Below, one piece after another: positions 35,291 to 44,600 of a stretch of 64,000 bases of DNA; position 1 is the first letter of the stretch, and the number at the start of each line of letters is the position of its first letter. The position numbers and the translations under genes were made by a program. The stretch is from Janthinobacterium sp. 1_2014MBL_MicDiv (lineage in GTDB: Bacteria > Pseudomonadota > Gammaproteobacteria > Burkholderiales > Burkholderiaceae_D): NCBI RefSeq assembly GCF_001865675.1, contig NZ_CP011319.1:558001-622000 (forward strand). Reading direction: 5' to 3'. Under the pieces are notes generated by a model. It worked only from the letters and a program-made list of their open reading frames with translations, had not been told where the DNA came from and did no database searches.

Positions 35291-36580
35291 TTACGCCAGC
35301 TTGGCGAAGACCTTGCGCGCGGCGGCGATGGTGGCGTCGATGACGGCGTCATCGTGCTGCGCCGAGACGAAGCCCGCCTCGAAGGCGGCTGGCGCGAAGT
35401 ACACGCCTTCGTCCAGCATGGCGTGGAAGAAGGCGTTGAACTTGCTGCGGTCGCCCGCCATCATTTCCGCATAGCTGGTCGGTGGGTGTTCGCTGAAATA
35501 AATGCCGAACATGCCGCCGATGTAGTCGGCGCAGAAGACCACGCCCGCTTCTTTCGCCGCGGCGGTCAGGCCTTCGGCAAGGCGCCGGGCCGTGGCGCCC
35601 AGTTGCTCGTAGAAGCCCGGCTGCTGGATCAGTTTCAGGGTTGCCATGCCGGCCGCCACGGCCACCGGGTTGCCCGACAGCGTGCCGGCCTGGTAGACGG
35701 CGCCCAGCGGCGCCATGTGGTGCATCAGCGCGGCGCTGCCGCCGAAGGCCGCCACCGGCATGCCGCCGCCGATCACCTTGCCCAGCGCAGTGAGGTCGGG
35801 CTTGATGCCGTACAGCGCCTGCGCGCCGCCCAGCGCCACGCGCAAGCCGCACATGACTTCATCGAAAATGAGCAGGGCGCCGTGCTGCGTGCACAGCTCG
35901 CGCATCGCCTGCAGGAATGCCGGCGTGGCTTTCACCAGGTTCATGTTGCCGGCCACGGGTTCGACGATCACGCAGGCGATGTCCGCACCGAAGCTGTCGA
36001 AGGCGTCCTTCAGTTGCTCGACGTTGTTATAGTCGAGCACCAGCGTGTGCTTGACGAAGTCTTCCGGCACGCCGGCCGAGGTCGGGTTGCCGAAGGTGAG
36101 CAGGCCGCTGCCTGCCTTCACCAGCAGCGAATCGGCGTGGCCGTGGTAGCAGCCCTCGAACTTGACGATCTTGTCGCGTCCCGTGGCGCCGCGCGCCAGG
36201 CGCAGCGCGCTCATGGTCGCTTCCGTGCCCGACGATACCAGGCGCACCTGTTCGATCGACGGCACCAGGCGCGTGATTTCCTCGGCCATCAGCACTTCGC
36301 CTTCCGTCGGCGCGCCGAACGACAGGCCCAGCGCGGCCGCATCCTGCACCGCCTTTACCACTTGCGGGTGGGCGTGGCCGACGATGGCCGGGCCCCACGA
36401 GCCGATATAGTCGATATAGCGCTTGCCGTCGGCGTCCCAGAAGTACGGGCCTTCGGCGCGCGTGATGAAGCGCGGCGTGCCGCCCACCGAGCGGAAGGCG
36501 CGCACGGGCGAGTTGACGCCGCCTGGCGTGGTTTTTTGCGCGCGGGTAAACAGGATGTCGTTCTGGGAAGTCGTCGTCAT
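35291..36580 (-). CDS. hemL: glutamate-1-semialdehyde 2,1-aminomutase
   Basis: 429-residue PLP enzyme forming 5-aminolevulinate for heme synthesis by the C5 pathway. TPGGVNSPVRAF near residue 20 is the family start. FDEVMCGLR holds the PLP-contacting Asp, and GKVIGGGMPVAAFGG (about 266-280) contains the Schiff-base Lys. Length and blocks match HemL. It follows the thiD homologue by 60 bp on the same strand, a common betaproteobacterial order. Confidence 0.96.
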   Translation of the reverse strand: MTTTSQNDILFTRAQKTTPGGVNSPVRAFRSVGGTPRFITRAEGPYFWDADGKRYIDYIGSWGPAIVGHAHPQVVKAVQDAAALGLSFGAPTEGEVLMAEEITRLVPSIEQVRLVSSGTEATMSALRLARGATGRDKIVKFEGCYHGHADSLLVKAGSGLLTFGNPTSAGVPEDFVKHTLVLDYNNVEQLKDAFDSFGADIACVIVEPVAGNMNLVKATPAFLQAMRELCTQHGALLIFDEVMCGLRVALGGAQALYGIKPDLTALGKVIGGGMPVAAFGGSAALMHHMAPLGAVYQAGTLSGNPVAVAAGMATLKLIQQPGFYEQLGATARRLAEGLTAAAKEAGVVFCADYIGGMFGIYFSEHPPTSYAEMMAGDRSKFNAFFHAMLDEGVYFAPAAFEAGFVSAQHDDAVIDATIAAARKVFAKLA

Positions 36581-36640
36581 GATAATCGTGCCTTGAAAGT
36601 GGATCGTTGTCTGTGTCGTCTGGTCTGCACCGGCCAGCGG

Positions 36641-37498
36641 CTATTGGTCGCCGCACTGGCGCTGCTGCTGGAACAGCCGGTTCGGCACCAGCTTGCCCAT
36701 GCCGTGGCGCTGTGCATGCGCCAGCGCGCCGGTGGTAAATTCCTGTGCCGCCACGACCGCTTGCGGCACGTCGTCCTCGTTTTCCGCCAGGGCCAGCAGG
36801 GCGGTGGCCGCCGCCGACAGGGTGCTGCCGGCGCCGTTGAAGATGCCGGGCAGGTGGCGCCACTCATCGTGGCGCACCACGCCATCCTCGCCGAACAGGG
36901 TATTGGCGCGCAGCTTGCCTTCGGCCGTGCCGGCCTTGCTGGCGTCGGCCGGCATACCGGTGACGAGCACGTATTCGCAGCCCAGCGCCACCAGGTAGTC
37001 GACATCGTTCTGCAGGGTGTCGTCCGGGTCGGCGTCGCGCCAGGTCTCGGCCAGGCGTTCCAGCTCCACCGGCGAGAGCACCAGCAGGGTCGTTTGCGGG
37101 ATCAGCAACTGGCGCACGGCGGTGAGGATGTCTTCGTCGTCCATGCCCTGTTCCGGCAGCGCCGAAATGAAGGGATCGAGCACCAGCGGCACGTTCGGAT
37201 AGTCGGAAACGATTTCGGCGATGGCCGTGACGTTTTCCACGCTGCCCAGCGCGCCGATCTTGATGGCGGCGACGGACATGTCTTCCAGCAGCACGCGCGC
37301 CTGGTCGGAAACCCAGTCAGGATCGATCGCCTGCACGTCTTCCACGCGCGCCGTGTCGCTGATCAGCAGGCCCGTGGTGACGGACAGGCCGTGGCAGCCA
37401 AAGGCTGAAAACGTGGCCAGATCGGCCTGGATGCCGATCGCGCCGACGGGATCGGACACGCCGAAGCTTAATATGAGGGGAGAAGTTTGGTTTTGCAC
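36641..37498 (-). CDS. ThiD-family kinase homologue with altered active-site motifs
   Basis: 285-residue ribokinase-fold protein of the hydroxymethylpyrimidine(-phosphate) kinase family, which makes HMP-PP for thiamine. The family N-terminal motif, normally DP/SxGGAGIQADLKTF, reads DPVGAIGIQADLATF (about 15-29). The C-terminal anion-hole motif, normally GTGCTLSAA, reads GAGSTLSAA (about 222-230), losing the conserved Cys. The rest of the fold (KIGALGS, VLDPF) is retained. No thiamine genes adjoin. It may be a functional divergent ThiD, a kinase for a related substrate, or a moonlighting protein. It is divergent from rubredoxin (57 bp gap). Confidence 0.8.
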   Translation of the reverse strand: MQNQTSPLILSFGVSDPVGAIGIQADLATFSAFGCHGLSVTTGLLISDTARVEDVQAIDPDWVSDQARVLLEDMSVAAIKIGALGSVENVTAIAEIVSDYPNVPLVLDPFISALPEQGMDDEDILTAVRQLLIPQTTLLVLSPVELERLAETWRDADPDDTLQNDVDYLVALGCEYVLVTGMPADASKAGTAEGKLRANTLFGEDGVVRHDEWRHLPGIFNGAGSTLSAAATALLALAENEDDVPQAVVAAQEFTTGALAHAQRHGMGKLVPNRLFQQQRQCGDQ

Positions 37499-37555
37499 GG
37501 CGGGTAGATTAAGATACCTAATTCAGCATTTTACTTGATTGAAGGGTGGCAGAAC

Positions 37556-37747
37556 GTGAGTAGCAACGAAACAACGCAGCAATTCCAAACGTGGATGTGT
37601 CTTATTTGCGGCTGGGTTTATGATGAAGCGGCCGGCCTGCCCGACGAAGACATCGCTCCGGGCACGCGTTGGGCCGATGTTCCGATGAACTGGACCTGCC
37701 CTGAATGCGGCGCGCGCAAGGATGATTTCGAGATGGTAGCCATTTAA
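37556..37747 (+). CDS. rubredoxin
   Basis: 63-residue iron-sulfur electron carrier. One iron is held by four cysteines in MCLICGWVYDEA and WTCPECGARKDDFEMV, both intact, with the conserved GLPDEDIAPGTRWADVP between. The GTG at 37556 has a GAAGGG site upstream and the frame opens earlier only with TTG at 37535. The electron partner is unknown; rubredoxin beside hemL/thiD and pilG is usual in betaproteobacteria. Confidence 0.93.
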   Translation: MSSNETTQQFQTWMCLICGWVYDEAAGLPDEDIAPGTRWADVPMNWTCPECGARKDDFEMVAI

Positions 37748-37800
37748 TCAATCCTGATCAATTGGCAATCCGTTGTCATGTGCTTGATGGCCGCAGCCTA

Positions 37801-37809
37801 TGCTATGGT
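37801..37809 (+). promoter_or_regulatory. candidate extended -10 promoter of pilG
   Basis: TGCTATGGT combines an extended TG with TATGGT (37804-37809). A TTGATG lies at 37784-37789 (14 bp, short). A start near 37815 would make ATG 37833, not 37800, the pilG start. Weak evidence. Confidence 0.3.
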
Positions 37810-37832
37810 ATGAAAGATTGCCGAATAATCAA

Positions 37833-38252
37833 ATGACGAGTCCGTTACTGCCCGAGGCATCGTCCGCTACGGCGTGCGCCGGCCCGACGATCCTGGTCAT
37901 CGACGACAGCGCCACCATACGCTGCCTGGCCGAGAAAGTCCTGGGCGAGGCCGGCTACCGCGTGGTGGTGGCGGAAAACGGTTTCGCTGCGCTGGCCAAG
38001 ATCGGCGACTGCCGCCCGGCGCTGATCGTGTGCGACATCCTGATGCCGCGCCTCGATGGCTACCGCACGTGCGCGCTGATCAAGGCCAGCGCGGGTTTTT
38101 GCACGACGCCGGTGCTGATGCTGTCGTCGAAGGAAGGCTTGTTCGACCGCGCGCGCGGCGCCATGGCCGGCGCCAGCGCCTGCCTGGCCAAGCCGCTGAC
38201 GCGCGAAGCGCTGCTGGCGGCCGTGCGGCTGCACCTGGCCAGCCGTTTTTAG
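37833..38252 (+). CDS. pilG: twitching-motility response regulator PilG
   Basis: 139-residue single-domain CheY-like regulator. Acidic pair Asp24-Asp25 in LVIDDSATIR, phospho-acceptor Asp68 in VCDILMPRLDGY, and Lys near 118 in LAKPLTREALL. MPRLDGYRTCALIK and MLSSKEGLFDRARG are hallmark PilG blocks. It acts downstream of the ChpA kinase to promote type IV pilus extension. An alternative ATG at 37800 would add 11 residues; neither start has a clear ribosome binding site. First gene of pilGHIJ-chpA. Confidence 0.9.
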   Translation: MTSPLLPEASSATACAGPTILVIDDSATIRCLAEKVLGEAGYRVVVAENGFAALAKIGDCRPALIVCDILMPRLDGYRTCALIKASAGFCTTPVLMLSSKEGLFDRARGAMAGASACLAKPLTREALLAAVRLHLASRF

Positions 38253-38290
38253 TATGATGTACCCAACGCAGCAAGGAAGTAAACACACAC

Positions 38291-38656
38291 ATGGCCATAC
38301 ACACAATTCTGATCGTCGATGACTCGCCGACAGAGCGCTACTACCTGAGCGAGATGCTGGTGCGCGCTGGCTATGCCGTCATGACGGCGGAAGACGGCGC
38401 CGACGCGCTGGCGCAACTGAAGCAGGCCAGGCCCGACTTGATCCTGATGGACGTGGTGATGCCCGGGGCGAATGGCTTCCAGATCACGCGCGCCATCGCC
38501 CGCGATCCTGAACTGCAGGACGTGCCGGTGATTATCTGCTCCAGCAAGAGCCAGGAAACGGACCGCATCTGGGGCTTGCGCCAGGGCGCGCGCGATTACC
38601 TGGTCAAGCCCGTGGTCGAAGCCGACCTGCTGGCCAAGATCGCCGCGCTGGCCTAG
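38291..38656 (+). CDS. pilH: twitching-motility response regulator PilH
   Basis: 121-residue CheY-like regulator. LIVDDSPTERYYL (Asp10, Asp11), phospho-acceptor Asp54 in LMDVVMPGANGFQ, and the typical CSSKSQETDRIWGLRQGARDYLVKP block with the conserved Lys. PilH opposes or balances PilG, acting as phosphate sink and retraction control in Pseudomonas. It is 38 bp after pilG and 3 bp before pilI. Confidence 0.93.
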   Translation: MAIHTILIVDDSPTERYYLSEMLVRAGYAVMTAEDGADALAQLKQARPDLILMDVVMPGANGFQITRAIARDPELQDVPVIICSSKSQETDRIWGLRQGARDYLVKPVVEADLLAKIAALA

Positions 38657-38659
38657 GCA

Positions 38660-39301
38660 ATGCACACGATGCCCGGCAACGGCGTGCCTGCCCCGGCTTT
38701 TCTGCCTGCCATTCCCGCCATGCCCTCGCACGAGACTGGCGCGCGGCAGGGGCGCTTGCGCCAGTACCAGCTGCAATTGCTCGAGCGCGTGCAGGCCGCG
38801 CGCAGCGGCGCGCTGGCGGCGCGCAAGGAGCTGGGCGTGCTGCTCGGTGGCCGGCGCTGCCTGCTGGACCTGACGCAGCTCGGTGAAATCGTCATCCCCG
38901 CGGGCCTGTCCATCCAGGGCGTGCCGCTGGCGCAGGACTGGTACCTGGGCCTGGCAACCATGCGCGGCCGCCTGACGGCGGTCGTCGACCTGGCCCGCTA
39001 CATGGGCGAAGCGGCCTGCGTGGCGGGCAGCGACAGCCGCATCATCACGTTTTCTCCCCGTTTGGGCATGAATTGCGCATTGCTGGTCGAACGCGTGCTG
39101 GGCTTGCGCCAGCAGCGCGGCATGCAGTCCGTCTGCCTGCCCGATGCGCCGCCGCACGCGCCGCTGCCGTGGGCCGCGCAGCTGCTGCGCGACGGCGAGG
39201 GTCAGCAATGGCTGCGCCTGGACCTGGCGCTGCTGGCGCAATCGGCGCGCTTCCAGGATGCCGGTTTTACTTGCATGCCCGTGCACGAGGACAGGCGCTG
39301 A
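38660..39301 (+). CDS. pilI: CheW-like adaptor PilI
   Basis: 213-residue adaptor linking the receptor PilJ to the kinase ChpA. A CheW-like beta-barrel domain spans about 60-200 (LGGRRCLLDLTQLGEIVIP, WYLGLATMRGRLTAVVDLARYMG, LLVERVLGLRQQ), after a non-conserved N-terminal segment. Its stop overlaps the pilJ ATG by one base (TGATG). Confidence 0.88.
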   Translation: MHTMPGNGVPAPAFLPAIPAMPSHETGARQGRLRQYQLQLLERVQAARSGALAARKELGVLLGGRRCLLDLTQLGEIVIPAGLSIQGVPLAQDWYLGLATMRGRLTAVVDLARYMGEAACVAGSDSRIITFSPRLGMNCALLVERVLGLRQQRGMQSVCLPDAPPHAPLPWAAQLLRDGEGQQWLRLDLALLAQSARFQDAGFTCMPVHEDRR

Positions 39302-41538
39302 TGGGCGCCAGTTCCCCCATCCTGGCGGCCGGCTTGCCCGAGGCGGAGCACGGCCTGGGCGAGGCGGCGTTGCCGGCCGACCTGCCGCTGCGCCTGCGCG
39401 ATGCGCTGGGCCGGCGCCGGTCGCTGGCCAGCGCGCCGGCCAGCGACTTGAAGCTGCCGCTGATCGGCCATCTGCCGCTGCAAAAGCAATTGAGCATCCT
39501 GTCGACGGTGATGGCCCTGAGCCTGGCCGCCAGCCTGCTGTTCGTGGGACTGAACACGCGCAGCGGCAACATCGCCTCGGCGCAGACGCAGCTGGCCAGC
39601 GACGCGCTGATGCACTCGCAGCGCATCGGCAAGGCCGCGCCGAACGCCGTGCAGGGCAATCCGGAAGCGTTCCGCCAGCTCGAGGAAAGCCGCAACGAGC
39701 TGAACCAGGATTTCCGCCTGATGCAGCGCGGCGGCACCTATCACGGGCGCGATATCGGCGAATCGCGCTCCGGCCTGCTGGCGGCGGTGGCCGATGCGCG
39801 TAAAAAATGGGCCAGCAGCGACCGCGCGGCCAGCACCATCCTGCGCCTGAAGACGGAATTGGGCGAATTCGACAAGACCTTGCAGCAATTGAACGCGCTG
39901 TCGCCCGCCTTGCTGGCGCAAACCGAGGAAATCGCGGCGCTCAAGGTGCAGCGCGGCGGCAATGGCCGTGACCTGGCCGTCATCGGCCGGCTGATGATGC
40001 TGACCCAGCGCATGAGCCGCAGCGCCAGCGAATTCCTTGGCTCGGGCAGCATCAGCTCGGAAACGGCGTTTTCGTTGGGACGCGACACGACGTATTTCCG
40101 CGCCGCCGTCGAGGGCCTGCTCAATGGCAGCGTCTCGCTGCAGCTGGCGCCCACGCGCGACGCCGAGCTGCGCGACCGCCTGGTGGCGCTGAAGGCCAGT
40201 TTCGACAACTACCAGAAGCTGGTGTCGTCGATCCTCGACCGCCTGGATAAATTCAGCTCGGCGAAAAGCGCCGAGCAGCTGATCTTCAACGAGAACGAGG
40301 ACCTGCGCCAGCGCCTGACGCTGCTGCAGCAGATGTACCACGCGAACCAGGAAACGCTCGGCGTGGCCTTCTGGCTGATGGTCGGCGGCGTGCTGCTGAC
40401 GCTGATCGCGGCGGCAGGCATCGGCCGCGTGCTGCTGCAGGATTCCGTCAACCGCACGCGCGACGCCGAGCGACGCCGCCAGGAAGCGGAAATCCTGCGC
40501 CTGCTGTCGCAGGAAAAGGAAGCGCAGGCAAAGGCCAAGAATGACCAGAACCAGGCGGCCATCCTGCGCCTGATGAACGAGCTGCAGAAGGTGGCTGACG
40601 GCGACCTGACGGTGCAGGCGACGGTGTCGGAAGACATCACGGGCGCCATCGCCGATTCCGTCAACTACACGGTCGAGGAGCTGCGCGGCCTGGTGGGCAG
40701 GGTGACGGCCACCGCCGAACAGGTGAACCGCGCCTCGACGCAGGCGCAAAGCATCTCGAGCAAGCTGCTGATCGCTTCGCAGCAGCAGTCGCGCGAAATC
40801 CTCGACGCCAGCGCCACCGTGGTGAAGATGGCCAACGCCATTACCGACGTGTCGAAATCGGCCAGCGTCTCGGCCGACGTGGCGCGCCAGTCGGTGGCGG
40901 CCGCGCTGCAGGGCTCGACGGCGGTGGAAAACGCCATCAAGGGCATGCATGAAATCCGCGAGCAGATCCAGGATACCTCCAAGCGCATCAAGCGCCTGGG
41001 CGAATCGTCGCAGGAAATCGGCGAAATCACGGAGCTCATCTCCGACATCACGGAGCAGACGAATGTGCTGGCGCTGAACGCCGCCATCCAGGCCGCATCG
41101 GCCGGCGAGGCGGGACGCGGCTTTTCCGTCGTCGCCGAGGAAGTGCAGCGCCTGGCAGAACGCTCGGCCGCCGCCGCCAAGCAGATCGGCGCGCTGGTGC
41201 GCACCATCCAGGCCGATACCCAGGATGCCACCCGGGCGATGGAAAAATCGACTCAGGGCGTGGTCGAGGGCGCGCGCCTGTCGGACGCGGCCGGCGCCGC
41301 CCTGAACGACATCAGCGAAGTGTCGAAGCACCTGGCCGAGCTGATTCAGGGCATCTCGTTCGCCACCGGCACGCAGGCCGGTTCGGCCAGCGGCGTGGCC
41401 TTGAACATCCAGCATATCCTGAGCGTGACGGAGCAGACCCAGGATGGCACGCAGCAAACGGCGCAATCGATCCATAAACTGTCGATGCTGGCGCAGGAAC
41501 TGAAAAATTCGGTGTCGCGCTTCCGCGTCGCCGCCTGA
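39301..41538 (+). CDS. pilJ: type IV pilus methyl-accepting chemoreceptor PilJ
   Basis: 745-residue membrane receptor. TM1 is at about 64-84, a periplasmic sensor region with two PilJ-type helical modules follows (about 90-350), TM2 at about 355-378, then a HAMP-like coil and the signalling hairpin with tip block LALNAAIQAASAGEAGRGFSVVAEEVQRLAE (about 598 onward). PilJ-type receptors sense pilus state or surface contact. ATG 39301 is preferred; the frame opens earlier only inside pilI. Confidence 0.92.
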   Translation: MGASSPILAAGLPEAEHGLGEAALPADLPLRLRDALGRRRSLASAPASDLKLPLIGHLPLQKQLSILSTVMALSLAASLLFVGLNTRSGNIASAQTQLASDALMHSQRIGKAAPNAVQGNPEAFRQLEESRNELNQDFRLMQRGGTYHGRDIGESRSGLLAAVADARKKWASSDRAASTILRLKTELGEFDKTLQQLNALSPALLAQTEEIAALKVQRGGNGRDLAVIGRLMMLTQRMSRSASEFLGSGSISSETAFSLGRDTTYFRAAVEGLLNGSVSLQLAPTRDAELRDRLVALKASFDNYQKLVSSILDRLDKFSSAKSAEQLIFNENEDLRQRLTLLQQMYHANQETLGVAFWLMVGGVLLTLIAAAGIGRVLLQDSVNRTRDAERRRQEAEILRLLSQEKEAQAKAKNDQNQAAILRLMNELQKVADGDLTVQATVSEDITGAIADSVNYTVEELRGLVGRVTATAEQVNRASTQAQSISSKLLIASQQQSREILDASATVVKMANAITDVSKSASVSADVARQSVAAALQGSTAVENAIKGMHEIREQIQDTSKRIKRLGESSQEIGEITELISDITEQTNVLALNAAIQAASAGEAGRGFSVVAEEVQRLAERSAAAAKQIGALVRTIQADTQDATRAMEKSTQGVVEGARLSDAAGAALNDISEVSKHLAELIQGISFATGTQAGSASGVALNIQHILSVTEQTQDGTQQTAQSIHKLSMLAQELKNSVSRFRVAA

Positions 41539-41539
41539 A

Positions 41540-41564
41540 CGCCGCGCCAGACGATGGCGCGGCG
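41540..41564 (+). other. hairpin between pilJ and chpA
   Basis: Perfect 10-bp GC stem (41540-41549 with 41555-41564) around GACGA, starting 1 base after the pilJ stop; no T run. It may stabilise the pilJ message or partly attenuate transcription into the very long chpA gene. Confidence 0.45.
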
Positions 41565-41612
41565 CGTTGTGCGTACCGATTTTCGCGCTACGATTCCTTT
41601 ACCGAGGCATGC

Positions 41613-44600
41613 ATGAGCACACCAGATAGTCCGCAGCAGTCCAAGCCGTTCGACAGCGAACCCCTGTCGTGGGTGATGGTGGAAATCCGCGAAGCGCTGG
41701 GCCGCTCGAAAACGGCGCTGTTCGAAGCCGGTGGCCGCGAGCGCGAGGAGCGCGCCACGGCCCTGCAGCATGCGCGTTCGCACCTGCATCAGGCGCATGG
41801 CGCGCTGGTGATGGTCGACGTGGCCGGCGCCAGCCTGCTGACGGCCGGCGCGGAACAGGCGCTCGCGCGTTTTCGCGACGGCAGCCTGGAATACACGGTC
41901 GATCATGCGCAGGTCGTCGCCGAACTGTATCAGGCCCTCGTCGAATACCTGGAAGACCTGGTGGCCGGCGCGTCGCCGCAACCGACCCGCCTGTTCCCCT
42001 ACCATCGCGCCCTGCAGGCCATGCTGGGCGTGGAACGCATCCATCCGGCCGACCTGTTCTTCCCGCCGGCCGCCATGCTGGACGGCCACGCCATCGCGCT
42101 GGCCGAGGCGCCGCCGGCCGCGGATTATCCGGCCTGGCGCGGCCGTTTTGAAAAATCGCTGCTGCCTTTCCTGAAGGCGCAGGACGCCGGGGCGCAACGC
42201 CAGCATGCCGCCGCCCTGCACGAGACATTGACCCTGGTGGCCGACGCGCAGCAGGAAGCGCCTGCGCGCACCTTCTGGTTCACCATGCAGGCATTTGCCG
42301 AACTGGCGGCCAGCGGGCAGGTAGCGCATGGCTTGTATGTCAAGCAGCTGTTCGGCCTGATCAACCTGCAATTGCGCCGCCTGGCGCAGGGCGCTGCCAG
42401 CTTGCCCGAGGCGATGCTGCGCGACGCGCTGTTCTTCATCGCCGCGGCAGACGCACCGACGCCGGCGGCAAGCCAGCTGCGCGCCGCCTTTGCGCTGGAC
42501 GGCCTGGCGGTGGCCGACGTGGAAACGCGGCGCTACGGCCAGGTCGACCAGGATGCGCTGCAAGGCGCGCGCGCGGCGCTGGCGCAGGCGCGCGCCAGCT
42601 GGAGCCGTCTGGCGCAAGCCGATCTCGATCCGGCGCTGGGCGACGCCTTCGATCAGTCGCTGCAACAGGTGGCCGCGCATGCCGATGCCCTGAAATTGCC
42701 GGCCCTGGCCAGCTTGCTGCGCCAGTGCGCGGACGTGGCGCGACAGGCCGTGGCGAGCGGGCGCAGCGCGGCGCTGGAGCAGGAGATCGGCACGGCGCTG
42801 CTGTTTGCCGAGACGGGCCTGGAGCAGGTGCGCCGTCTGCCCGACGATTTCGCCGGCAATGCGGAAACCCTCGCCGCGCGCCTGCAGGCGTTGCTGGCCG
42901 GCGCGGCGCCGCTGCCGGCCGCCGCCGGCGAGCTGTCGCGCCAGATCGAGCAGGGGCAGACCGTCGCCGCGCTGGCCGACGCCATGAAGGCAGGGCTGCG
43001 GCAGGTGGAAAAGTTGCTCAACGAGTACTACGCGGATGCCGCGCGGCAGGCCTCGCTGGCGGGCGTGTCTCCCGTGCTGGCGCGCCTGCAGGAGGGCCTG
43101 GCCGGACTGGGACTCGACGATGCGTGCGCCGCCGTGCAGCAGGTCGATACCGCCGTCGAGCGGCTGGCGGCAAGCGATGCGCCGGCTGGCGCGCAGGCCG
43201 AAGCGCTCGACGAGATCGCGCAAAATGTCAGCGCGCTGGGCTTCTTTGTCGATATGCTGGGACGCAACGCGCAGGCAGCCAGCGCGCGTTTTCATTTTGA
43301 CGCCGCTGCCGGCACCTTCCGCGCGCTGCCGTTTGAAAAAGTCGCCGCGGCCGGGACGGTGCCGGTGCCGCTGCTTGACCAGGCCTTACCGCCGGCCGCG
43401 CCGGCCGCCGTGGATGCCGGGCCGGCGCTGGCCGATGTCGATGCCGAGATGCTCGATATCTTCATCGCCGAGGCGCGCGAAGTGCTGACGTTCATCGACA
43501 GCACCCTGGCGTTGCCGCGCGAGCAGGCCGCCAGCGGCGAACACCTGGCCATGCTGCGCCGCTCGTTCCACACGCTGAAGGGCAGCAGCCGCATGATCGG
43601 CCTGGCGCAGTTTGCCGAGGCTGCCGCCGCCGTCGAAAGAGTCATGAATACCTGGCTGGCCGAGGCGCGTCCGGCCAGCGACGATCTGTTCACCTTGCTG
43701 AACTACGGCTGGTACCAGCTCAGTGAATGGGTGGCCGAACTGGAGGGCGGTGCGGGGCGCGAGCGCGAAGCGGGCATGCTGCTGGCGGCGGCCGAACGGG
43801 TGCGCGAAGGCGGCCCGTTCGAGTTGCGCAAGCCGCGCCCGGCCGCGCCGTTGGCCAGCAATGGCAATGTGATCGGTTTTCCTTCCGCCACCGCGCCCGG
43901 CGTGCACGAGGCGCCCGACGATCACCTGAAACACGTGGGCGAGCTGCGCATCGGCCTGCCCTTGTACAACATCTACCTGGCCGAGACGGACGAACTGCTG
44001 CGCGTGCTGACGCGCGACTTCGGCGAGTGGCGCCATGAACCGCGCGCCGTCAGTGCCGAGGCGCTGCAAGCCGTGCATACGCTGGCCGGCACTTCGGGCA
44101 CGGTCGGCTTCCTGTCCCTGCGCGACCTGGCGCATGCGCTGGAGACGACGATTGAAACGGCGGTGCCGCCGCTGGCGGGCCTGCAGGACGCGCAGCACGA
44201 TGTGCTGGAACAGGCCACGCAGCGCATCGCGCAGATGCTGCAGGCGTTCGCGCTGGGCGACCTGGCGCCGGCGCAGCCGGACATGATCGAAGCGCTCAAC
44301 GCCCTGTGGCGCGCGTTGACGGCGGCGCCTGGCGCGAGCGCGCAAGATCCGCTCGATGCCCTGTTTGCCGCCACCTATGCCAGCATCGTCGGCGCCGCGG
44401 CGCCGGAGACGCCGCCGGCCGAGGTGGCCGAGGTGACCGAAGCGGCAGAAACGGCAGCCGGCGCCGAGCCGGAAGCGGCCGTGCCGCAGCTCGATACGCT
44501 GTTCCAGACGACCTACGCCAGCATCGTGGCCGATGCGGTGCGGCCGCCGGTGCCGGCGCTGGAACGCGGCGCCAGCGACGACCTGTTCGACGCCGGCTTC

